Assembly (NCBI GenBank): GCA_035362835.1
Contig: DAOSDY010000004.1
Location: 1 to 64,000, forward strand
DNA: 64,000 nt
DNA from: Melioribacteraceae bacterium
GTDB lineage: Bacteria; Bacteroidota; Ignavibacteria; Ignavibacteriales; Melioribacteraceae
Reading direction: 5' to 3'
Shown: positions 1 to 7,429 of the stretch, one piece after another
How positions within the stretch are numbered: position 1 is the stretch's first letter
How the letters are laid out: each line of letters begins with the position of its first letter
The notes under the pieces: model-generated
Told to the model about the DNA's origin: nothing
Databases searched by the model: none
Seen by the model: the letters and a program-made list of their open reading frames with translations, nothing else
Position numbers and translations under genes: made by a program

Positions 1-337
<337 letters not shown>

Positions 338-439
338 TTTAATTTTGTTTCAAGATAGTTGCTGGTTTTATGACTCAGTTCTTTCAATCTTTCATTTATT
401 TTTTGACAGATCAGTTTCCGCTCCGCGGTAAAAGTTTTT

Positions 440-555
<116 letters not shown>

Positions 556-566
556 TTTTTTATTTT

Positions 567-601
567 AATCCCTCTTCGTTCTTCGTTGAGGGATTTTTTT
601 T
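567..601 (+). terminator. Rho-independent terminator of the rRNA operon
   Basis: The stem AATCCCTC / GAGGGATT is followed directly by a run of eight or more T. It starts 12 bases after the 5S end. Confidence 0.85.
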
Positions 602-653
602 GCTTTTAATTTACTAACTGTCAATCCACATAAGTTGTAAATAAATTTTTCTT

Positions 654-690
654 AACCCTTTGTCGTTCTCCGATGAAGGGTTTTTTGTTT
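654..690 (+). terminator. Second terminator-like hairpin after the rRNA operon
   Basis: AACCCTT pairs with AAGGGTT, followed by a T run. Its loop (GTCGTTCTCCGATG) resembles that of the first terminator (TTCGTTCTTCGTT), so it may be a duplicated backup terminator. Confidence 0.7.
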
Positions 691-762
691 TAAAAATAAT
701 TATCTGATAGTTTTTTTATCCGATAATTAATAGATTCTGCCGGACTTAATTTAAAATTGGCG

Positions 763-1323
763 ATGATACCCGACAGCATAATTGATCTAACCGATTCCGG
801 CCTCTTTAACCTTGTTAAAAAAGGCGATGCTGTTGCATTTAAAGAACTCTTCAAACGCTACTGGTCCAAACTCTATATCTACTCTTTCAATATCCTTAAT
901 GAAAAAGACCTGTGCGAGGATATTGTCCAGGAGATCTTTACCGACCTCTGGCTAAGACGAGATGAAATTCAAATCGATGACCTCCGGAATTTTCTCTATC
1001 AGTCCGTGCGCAACCAGATATTCAAACATTTCCGAAGAAGCCGATATAAATCCGAATTGATTAATCAGTTAAATCTCTTCCTTGATGAAACCGGAATTGA
1101 AGAGAACTACGATCTCCGCGAACTCCGGGAAAAAATTGATCTTACAGTTTCTAAACTCCCCGAACAGCGGAGGATGATTTTCCATTTAAGCCGGAACGAA
1201 GAACTTTCTAATAAGGAAATTTCAGAAAAGCTGAATATTTCACTTCAGACGGTCAAGAATCAAATAACAAAAGCCCTCAAATTCCTCCGGAAATCAATCA
1301 ATAACCTCAATTCTCTCCTCTGA
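763..1323 (+). CDS. ECF sigma-70 factor, FecI-like, cassette 1
   Basis: A 186-residue extracytoplasmic-function sigma factor that would direct RNA polymerase to promoters of its own signalling set. Sigma region 2 spans roughly residues 12-90 (an acidic, aromatic stretch then RNFLYQSVRNQIFKHFRR). Region 4 spans about 125-180, with the helix-turn-helix segment NKEISEKLNISLQTVKNQ. The ATG at 763 is preferred; an in-frame TTG lies two codons upstream at 757, and neither has a clear SD. The next genes encode a FecR anti-sigma factor and an STN-type TonB receptor, so this is the sigma member of a cell-surface signalling system (known for the family). The substrate is not visible. A paralogue sits at 9379-9969. 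Confidence 0.9.
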   Translation: MIPDSIIDLTDSGLFNLVKKGDAVAFKELFKRYWSKLYIYSFNILNEKDLCEDIVQEIFTDLWLRRDEIQIDDLRNFLYQSVRNQIFKHFRRSRYKSELINQLNLFLDETGIEENYDLRELREKIDLTVSKLPEQRRMIFHLSRNEELSNKEISEKLNISLQTVKNQITKALKFLRKSINNLNSLL

Positions 1324-1412
1324 TATTTTTTTAATAAACGGGTAGTACCTTTTATCCTCCCGGGGTACTTAAGAATAGTTAATATAATTCTACTCTAAAA
1401 TTTGGAATAACT
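1324..1412 (+). promoter_or_regulatory. sigma-fecR spacer with a block shared by both cassettes
   Basis: This 89-base spacer contains GGGTAGTA (1340-1347), TACTT (1366-1370) and TTAATATAA (1379-1387) in that order. The spacer of cassette 2 (10056-10097) carries GGATAGTA, TACTT and TTAATATAA in the same order but with shorter gaps. In cassette 2 a terminator precedes the block, which suggests that a fecR promoter lies here. The uneven spacing argues against a simple rigid -35/-10 pair. Confidence 0.4.
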
Positions 1413-2411
1413 ATGGAAAAGAAGAACCTGACACTTCTGATTGAAAAATACCGGAACGGTAAATGCTCGGCTGAAGAGAAAATGATGCTTGAGAAATATC
1501 TGGACTCCTTTCAAAAAAGTGAAAGCGGCTGGAACGAAAATAATATGGGCAATATTCAGGAGGCCGAGGAGAGGATCTTGGCCGGTGTAATGAATAGAAT
1601 CAGTTCAGCTAAACGCATCAATCTCTATTCACTCGCGAATTCAAACACACTTCTAAAAATTGCCGCTTCCATCGTTTTACTGGTCGGTGCGTTCAGTCTC
1701 TTTCTCTATCTGAACGGCGGTTTCTCTTCATCATCTTCAAATATTACCTGGAATGAAAAAATTACTAATACTGGCGAAAAATCGATCCTTACATTTCTTG
1801 ACGGAACCAAGATAACTCTTAATGCCGGAAGTAAAGTAAGGTATCCCTCAAATAGCGACAGGGAGATTAGAGAAATTTATCTTGAAGGCGAAGCCTATTT
1901 CGATGTAGCTAAGGATCCTTCAAGGCCTTTCATTGTTTATTCCCAAAATATTGCGACTACTGTTTTCGGCACTTCATTCAATGTTCAGGCATTCCCGGAC
2001 GAAAATGAAATTATGATCTCCCTGGTAGAGGGTAATGTTAAGGTCTCCAGAACCAATAATAACATTACGGAAGATCTCGTCTATTTAAAACCGGAACAGC
2101 AGTTAACCTACTCAAGAAAAGATGATATAAGCAGGATTGAAATTTTCGACCTCCAGGAATCGGTAGGCTGGAAGGACAACATTATTAAATTCAATGACGA
2201 ACCTCTGTTAAAAGCTTTTACAAAATTGGAGAGATTCTACGGTGTTAAATTTGAACTCGATAATCAGTCTAAAGCAAATCTGAAAATAACAGCTAATTTT
2301 AAAGACGACTCCTTTAAAACAGTTGCCGAAGTAATAAAGAAATTGACAGGCCTTAAATACAAAACGGTTACCGAAAAAAATAATGTTATTAAGCGGATCG
2401 TTTTTTATTAA
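1413..2411 (+). CDS. FecR-family anti-sigma factor, cassette 1
   Basis: A 332-residue inner-membrane anti-sigma/sigma-regulator that would hold the upstream ECF factor and relay a signal from the outer-membrane receptor. A cytoplasmic N-terminal part (1-80) precedes one membrane helix (about 81-100). The periplasmic FecR domain spans about 120-212, with the family pattern FLDGTKITLNAGS, IYLEGEAYFDVAKD, RPFIVY and TVFGTSFNV. The C-terminal region (about 255-325) resembles DUF4974 (WKDNIIKFNDEPL). It follows the sigma gene by 89 bases and is followed by the leader region at 2421-2569. It matches the paralogue at 10123 along its whole length. Confidence 0.92.
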   Translation: MEKKNLTLLIEKYRNGKCSAEEKMMLEKYLDSFQKSESGWNENNMGNIQEAEERILAGVMNRISSAKRINLYSLANSNTLLKIAASIVLLVGAFSLFLYLNGGFSSSSSNITWNEKITNTGEKSILTFLDGTKITLNAGSKVRYPSNSDREIREIYLEGEAYFDVAKDPSRPFIVYSQNIATTVFGTSFNVQAFPDENEIMISLVEGNVKVSRTNNNITEDLVYLKPEQQLTYSRKDDISRIEIFDLQESVGWKDNIIKFNDEPLLKAFTKLERFYGVKFELDNQSKANLKITANFKDDSFKTVAEVIKKLTGLKYKTVTEKNNVIKRIVFY

Positions 2412-2436
2412 TCGAAAATTAAAAGGAGGGCTTTTT

Positions 2437-2457
2437 ATGAGAGTCGATTCAACATGA
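2437..2457 (+). CDS. Possible six-residue leader ORF (MRVDST), cassette 1
   Basis: ATG at 2437 is preceded by a near-perfect SD (AAAAGGAGGG, 2421-2430), the strongest ribosome site in the area, and the frame ends after six codons. Cassette 2 has an equivalent at the same place (MRVFTVIGG, 11184-11213). The shared SD, the Met-Arg-Val start and the following hairpin suggest translation of a leader peptide. Sequence beyond MRV is not conserved, so translation itself may matter more than the peptide. This is inference only. Confidence 0.4.
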   Translation: MRVDST

Positions 2458-2467
2458 AAAATTTAAA

Positions 2468-2500
2468 AAGCCATGACAATGGGTAAGATTGCCATGGCTT
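2468..2500 (+). promoter_or_regulatory. Conserved leader hairpin 1, cassette 1
   Basis: AAGCCATGACAAT pairs with ATTGCCATGGCTT around a 7-base loop (GGGTAAG), with a single A.C mismatch. The copy at 11218-11248 has the same mismatch, the same loop length and one compensatory A-T to G-C change. No T run follows, so it is not an ordinary terminator. The sequence also recalls dispersed REP-like palindromes. Confidence 0.6.
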
Positions 2501-2507
2501 AACAAAA

Positions 2508-2551
2508 GTAAACACCTGTTTCATTAGTTGTATAATTAACTAAGTGTTCAC
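2508..2551 (+). promoter_or_regulatory. Leader hairpin 2 before receptor 1
   Basis: The outer stem GTAAACAC / GTGTTCAC (2508-2515 with 2544-2551, one A.C mismatch) encloses an inner stem TTAGTT / AACTAA. It ends 18 bases before the receptor ATG. The inner loop holds TATAAT (2531-2536), which could alternatively be a -10 box, although no good -35 element is seen. The equivalent element in cassette 2 is at 11257-11303. Confidence 0.45.
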
Positions 2552-2569
2552 TACCACGGGAACAAAAAT

Positions 2570-5296
2570 ATGAAAAATAATATTCTGCGGATAGTTAAAA
2601 TGACGGCACTCTATTCTTTCTGGGGGATTCTGCTTCAAACACTATTCATCGGATTTCTCTTTGCTTCTTCTCCGGCTGAAGGCCAGAATCTTAAAGATGT
2701 TAAAGTAACAGTAAAAGCTGTTAATGTTACTTTCCAGGAAGCACTTGTTATACTTGAACAGAAAACAGATTTTAATTTCAATTTTGTCAGGGAGGAAATT
2801 CCTTTAAAAGAAAATGTTACACTAAGTGTTACAGATGAATCCCTCTATAATATTCTCGAAGTTTTTGCTCAGGATTACGGTTTAATTTTTAACAGAATTA
2901 ACAACCAGATTACTATTAAAAAAGCTGAAGGATGGGAAAAAGATAAAATAATCTCTACAGTAGAAAATGGTTCAATTAGGGGAAAAGTTACAGATGCTAA
3001 TACTAAGGAACCACTGATTGGAGCGAATATTTTTATAAAGAATACAAGTATTGGAGTCACGACAGGAATTAAGGGGGATTACTTAATTGAAAATTTAAAA
3101 CCAGGAGAATATACAATAGTTATTAAATATGTCGGTTTTTCTACTCAACAAGAAATTGTTACCATAAGCTCCAATAAGACTGTTGAGTTGAACTTCTCTT
3201 TAATATCTTCTTTGGTTAATCTTGACGAAATAGTAGTTGCCGGTTCATTAAGCAAAAGAGAAATTCGTGCAGTTGCAAACCCAATTACAACTGTTACCTC
3301 AAATGAAATTGTTTATCGAAATTCAACATGGTTGCCAGCGGTACTTGAAGCTATTCCTGGTGTCCAATTAACCTTTGGAGCAGAATCAGAATTAAGTGCA
3401 CATAATATTATGAGTTATATTTCAATGCGTGGTGGAATTCCAGCATCATCTAGTTTAGTTAAGTTTTATATTGATGGTATTGAAGTGTCGGACGTAACAT
3501 ACTTAGAATTGTTGACTCCTAACATGATTGATAGAATTGATGTGCTTAAAGGACCAATGGCTTCAACACTTTATGGTTCGGGTTCAGCAGGCGGTGTAAT
3601 TCTGATTACTACAAAAAAATCAACAAGTTCTAAAACAGTTGTTAATTTTCGAAGTATGTTAACATCAACTTCAAGTGATTATTTAACAGACATCCCATTG
3701 AAGCAGGATTACAGTTTAAATTTTTCAGGTGGATCAGAAAATTTTGGTTATCTCATTGGAGTCTCAAATAATCGAATTCCTTATTCACATTACCCGGTTA
3801 CTAATGCAATTGATGATATTAAGTGGAGTTATGATGCAAATTTAAATGGAAAGATTGAAAACGTTGTTGCTAACTTGAAATTCCAGGTTGTACGAAGCGA
3901 ATATGGCTCATATATCGACCCATCCAGGGACAAATATCTTTTATCAAAAGGGATATCACTAGCACCCGTATCATTCAATGACTTAAAAACGAAAACTAAA
4001 GGATTATTAGGCAGCCTTCATTTATCTCAAGTTATCTCTGACGATTGGTATCATGATTTAACTGCAGGGTATATTACAAATAATTCTGATGAAAACTCAA
4101 ATACTCTTATCAGTGGCGGTTATCGGAACAATTTGAATTCTTATAATAAATACAATCTAAGATACTTCTCTAATTTTAAGTTCCCTTTAAGTACTGATAT
4201 TAGCATTGATATAACAGGTGGTCTTGAGTACACATATACAACCATTACTACGGGTTATAATATTTTTAAAACTCCTTATAAAGATTACTTAGACCAACAA
4301 CCAGTTTCCGGAAGTAAATTAGTTGTCCCTACTACAACAACGGGAATTTTTGGGGAGGTTGTCTGGGGATTCTTTAATGACTTATTCTTAACAACTGGTC
4401 TTAGATTGGAAAACAATTCTGGTTACGGAGAGAATGTTGGTTCATATCCGCAGCCAAGAATTGGATTAACATATAATTTTGCCTTCGATAGAATTAATAT
4501 GAAACCAAGATTTTCTTGGGGTGTTTCTTCAAATCCCTTGCCGCCAGACTATGCAATAGGAAAGAATATGAATTTTCTTATACAACTACCCAATCCGGAA
4601 CTAAAACCACAGAGACAATCTGGATTTGAAATTGGCGCTGATATCTATTACGGAGAAAATATTGTTTTAAATGCAACTTATTATAATCAAAAAGTTGAAG
4701 ATTTGGTTTCGTTTAACCTGGTTGATAATCCAAATACACCTCAACTTGAAGCTCAATATCAAAACACAGCCGCTGTTGATAATAGTGGTTTCGAGTTATC
4801 AGGTAAACTTGTTTATGAACAATTTACTCTTGACTTATCTTATTCCTCGGCAAAAACCTTATGGGGTAAAGGAACAAAACCAATTCCTGGGGCTCCTTTC
4901 GTAAAAGAAGGGGAGATTTTTCCATATTTGCCCGATGGATCATTCTTTGTAAGATTATCTTATCAAATTCCAGCAATACTTAACTGGTCGAAAAAGGGTG
5001 GAAGCATCAGTCTGGAATACAGATATAATGGTAGCACACTCAATCCGGATTACTTAGAATATTATCGAGCGTTAAGTAAATGGACTCCACCTACTCCTTA
5101 CCCAAATCAGAATTCCTATTTCAAACTATTTGATGGATATTCGAAAATTAATCTTCGTGCAAATTATTATACCGCTGATTTCTTAAATCTATTCTTTGAT
5201 GTCTATAATCTGACCAATAATCAAGAACCAGCTTGTGGAAGTGTATATCCTTTCCCTGGTCGAAGTGTAAGTTTTGGTATAAATATTTCCTACTAA
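2570..5296 (+). CDS. STN-domain TonB-dependent receptor/transducer, cassette 1
   Basis: A 908-residue outer-membrane receptor that imports an unknown ligand using TonB energy and signals to FecR. Order of parts: signal peptide (1-39, ending near AEGQN); STN signalling domain (about 45-112); carboxypeptidase-D regulatory-like domain (about 135-215, GSIRGKVTDANTKEPLIGAN); TonB plug (about 235-355, with KGPMASTLYGSGSAGGVI); and a beta-barrel ending in an aromatic-rich strand. The first 40 residues closely match the paralogue at 11324 (RIVKMTA, EGQN). After about base 2950 the DNA becomes more AT-rich: 18 G/C of 60 at 4681-4740 against 25 of 60 at 2581-2640. The start has no clear SD. The substrate cannot be told; SusC-type function without a SusD partner is possible. 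Confidence 0.92.
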   Translation: MKNNILRIVKMTALYSFWGILLQTLFIGFLFASSPAEGQNLKDVKVTVKAVNVTFQEALVILEQKTDFNFNFVREEIPLKENVTLSVTDESLYNILEVFAQDYGLIFNRINNQITIKKAEGWEKDKIISTVENGSIRGKVTDANTKEPLIGANIFIKNTSIGVTTGIKGDYLIENLKPGEYTIVIKYVGFSTQQEIVTISSNKTVELNFSLISSLVNLDEIVVAGSLSKREIRAVANPITTVTSNEIVYRNSTWLPAVLEAIPGVQLTFGAESELSAHNIMSYISMRGGIPASSSLVKFYIDGIEVSDVTYLELLTPNMIDRIDVLKGPMASTLYGSGSAGGVILITTKKSTSSKTVVNFRSMLTSTSSDYLTDIPLKQDYSLNFSGGSENFGYLIGVSNNRIPYSHYPVTNAIDDIKWSYDANLNGKIENVVANLKFQVVRSEYGSYIDPSRDKYLLSKGISLAPVSFNDLKTKTKGLLGSLHLSQVISDDWYHDLTAGYITNNSDENSNTLISGGYRNNLNSYNKYNLRYFSNFKFPLSTDISIDITGGLEYTYTTITTGYNIFKTPYKDYLDQQPVSGSKLVVPTTTTGIFGEVVWGFFNDLFLTTGLRLENNSGYGENVGSYPQPRIGLTYNFAFDRINMKPRFSWGVSSNPLPPDYAIGKNMNFLIQLPNPELKPQRQSGFEIGADIYYGENIVLNATYYNQKVEDLVSFNLVDNPNTPQLEAQYQNTAAVDNSGFELSGKLVYEQFTLDLSYSSAKTLWGKGTKPIPGAPFVKEGEIFPYLPDGSFFVRLSYQIPAILNWSKKGGSISLEYRYNGSTLNPDYLEYYRALSKWTPPTPYPNQNSYFKLFDGYSKINLRANYYTADFLNLFFDVYNLTNNQEPACGSVYPFPGRSVSFGINISY

Positions 5297-5310
5297 GCAA
5301 TTCACTGTAA

Positions 5311-5341
5311 CAAGGTGCACATTATTAATATGTGCACCTTG
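5311..5341. repeat. Perfect palindromic hairpin between receptor 1 and TlpA-like gene
   Basis: CAAGGTGCACAT pairs perfectly with ATGTGCACCTTG around a 7-base loop. It lies 14 bases after the receptor stop and about 35 before the next start. No T tract follows, so it fits an mRNA-stabilising or processing hairpin, or a protein-binding palindrome, better than a terminator. Confidence 0.55.
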
Positions 5342-5375
5342 TATTCACAATTAATAAAATTTTATAGGTGCAATT

Positions 5376-7274
5376 ATGAAAAGTCGGAACTTCTTATTAA
5401 TAATTTTCTTTTCTTTCTATTCAATTGTTTGTGCACAAAATGCAACATTATTTCAATATACTCCGTTAAAACCTTTTGCAAAAGAAAAAATAGAAATCAG
5501 ATTTAATACCATTGGGACTAGTTTTGCAAATGCAGACGCGTTAGAGGCCGAAGCGATGTTTTTTAGCAATAAGTTCGATAGTCTAAAAACGATTAGTCTT
5601 GCTAAGGATGGAAAAGGATGGAAAGGTTATTTTATACCAGATCCAAAAACATCTCTGATTGCTATGAAATTTATATCTGGTAATATTGAAGAATCGAACG
5701 GTGGGCGAGGATATATAATTGTTTTGAATGATAAAAAAGGTCGTCCCGTAATAAATTCATTTGTATCAAAAGCTTTGTTGTTTACATCAATCGGAGCCCT
5801 GGTTGGCATTGATGTAGATGTAAAACAAGCCAATAATATTTTCGAGGATACATTTAAAAAGTATCCATTGTTAAAATCTGAATATCTTAATGATTATTTA
5901 ACAACATTAAGTGCAGTAATTCAAAATAAAGAAGAACTCGAAAACAAAATAAAAAGTGAATTAATCGTAATTGAAAAAAAGAAACATTTATCAGAAGAAG
6001 AAACATATGTCTTATCGACATGGTATGCCAAAATAAACGATACAGCCAAAACAAATTATTTCACAATCAAAGCATTGCGAGAATATCCTAATGGAAGAGT
6101 AGCTGCCAATATCTCATTGTCTAATATTAGCATTGAAAAGAATTTTAACAATAAACTTCTTCTCATTGAAAAATATTTAAATGAATTTGCAAATGCTGAA
6201 AACTATGAAGGTTCATTAAATCAAATCTTTTTTGGGATTCTTGGCCAAAATAATATTAAAGATGCTGTTGTGTTACTATCAAGATTTCCGAATACATTTA
6301 ATCCGTCACACTACGTCAATTTAGCATCTTCTATGGTACGTTCAAATTATAATGCCGATTCAACATTAATATGGATTAATGCAAGCGTTCTACTCGCCGG
6401 GAATGAATTAAAAACACCAAAATATCGAAAACCGAAAATATTTTCGGATTTTCTCTGGTTAAAGATGAGAGAAAGCACTTATGCTGTTGCGTTGCAAACT
6501 TATGCGGAATATCTAGGAAAAAATAATCAAATTGCTGCTGCAATAGAGACTTATGAAAGATCTTTTAATTATCTCTATTCAAAATGGCTGGTTCCTCAAT
6601 TCTTTTTAGAATATTACAAATTATTGACAAAAGAAAAAATGCATGATAAGGCACTACAACAAATCATCCACTTTATGGAACAGGGCTTGGTAAATGATGA
6701 AATAAAAGAATTGTTAAAACAAAATTATATTGGGAAAAATGGAAATGAATCGGGATTCCCGGAATTTCTGGACTCGACACTAAATATGTTCAAAAAGAAA
6801 ATATTTCAAAAGTTAGAAAAAGAAATACTTAATCAACCTGCACCTCTGTTCACTTTATTAGATTTGGACGGTAAAGTAGTTTCATTAAAAGACTATTTTG
6901 GCAAGATTGTTGTGTTAGATTTCTGGGCAACATGGTGTGGACCGTGTATAGCATCTTTCCCGGCAATGAAAATCGCACTTGAAAAGTATGAAAAAAATGG
7001 AGACGTGAAATTCTTATTTATTAATACTCAAGAAACAGTCGAGAAAAAATCAGAATACGTAAAAGAATTTATGTCAAAAAAGAATTTATCATTTCATGTA
7101 TTAATAGATGAGAGTAATGATGTTATGTCAAAATATAAGGTTATTGGTGTTCCAACTAAATTTGTAATTGATAAAAAAGGTACAATTAGATTTAAAAGTA
7201 CAGGATACTTTAGTAAGCCCGACGAATTCGTTGAAGAAATAGGTGCCATGATTAATATTGCAAGCAAATACTAG
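5376..7274 (+). CDS. TlpA-like thioredoxin-fold protein with long N-terminal region, cassette 1
   Basis: A 632-residue secreted protein with a signal peptide (1-20, ending CAQ) and a C-terminal redoxin/TlpA domain (about 485-630). The active-site motif WCGPC is at 520-524 and a cis-proline segment (VIGVPTKFVID) lies further on. This supports thiol-disulfide reductase activity in the periplasm. The middle (about 130-470) is helical and resembles repeats of the TPR type, but I do not recognise a family with certainty. The gene is very AT-rich (11 G/C of 60 at 6121-6180), unlike the flanking DsbD gene, which suggests acquisition or exchange together with the receptor barrel. Cassette 2 holds a shorter counterpart at 14018. 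Confidence 0.85.
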   Translation: MKSRNFLLIIFFSFYSIVCAQNATLFQYTPLKPFAKEKIEIRFNTIGTSFANADALEAEAMFFSNKFDSLKTISLAKDGKGWKGYFIPDPKTSLIAMKFISGNIEESNGGRGYIIVLNDKKGRPVINSFVSKALLFTSIGALVGIDVDVKQANNIFEDTFKKYPLLKSEYLNDYLTTLSAVIQNKEELENKIKSELIVIEKKKHLSEEETYVLSTWYAKINDTAKTNYFTIKALREYPNGRVAANISLSNISIEKNFNNKLLLIEKYLNEFANAENYEGSLNQIFFGILGQNNIKDAVVLLSRFPNTFNPSHYVNLASSMVRSNYNADSTLIWINASVLLAGNELKTPKYRKPKIFSDFLWLKMRESTYAVALQTYAEYLGKNNQIAAAIETYERSFNYLYSKWLVPQFFLEYYKLLTKEKMHDKALQQIIHFMEQGLVNDEIKELLKQNYIGKNGNESGFPEFLDSTLNMFKKKIFQKLEKEILNQPAPLFTLLDLDGKVVSLKDYFGKIVVLDFWATWCGPCIASFPAMKIALEKYEKNGDVKFLFINTQETVEKKSEYVKEFMSKKNLSFHVLIDESNDVMSKYKVIGVPTKFVIDKKGTIRFKSTGYFSKPDEFVEEIGAMINIASKY

Positions 7275-7311
7275 ATTTTTATTAATACTAACATACAAAT
7301 AAGATCTTTTT

Positions 7312-7350
7312 ACCTCTTCAAGTAGATAGTGAAACTTTGGAGAGGTTTTT
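7312..7350 (+). terminator. Terminator after cassette 1
   Basis: ACCTCTTCAAGT pairs with ACTTTGGAGAGGT, with one bulge and one wobble pair, followed by TTTTTATTTG. It separates the AT-rich gene from dsbD. Confidence 0.65.
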
Positions 7351-7429
7351 ATTTGTTCCTATTTTTGGATAGTGGTTTTCTTATTTTCAGTTGTCTTAAT
7401 ACTAAAGAATAAATTTATTGAGGTAATCT

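Noticed and set aside
2531..2536. TATAAT as a firm -10 box for receptor 1
   Set aside because: No matching -35 element lies at 16-18 bases, cassette 2 lacks it, and the sequence falls in the loop of hairpin 2; it is kept only as a note.
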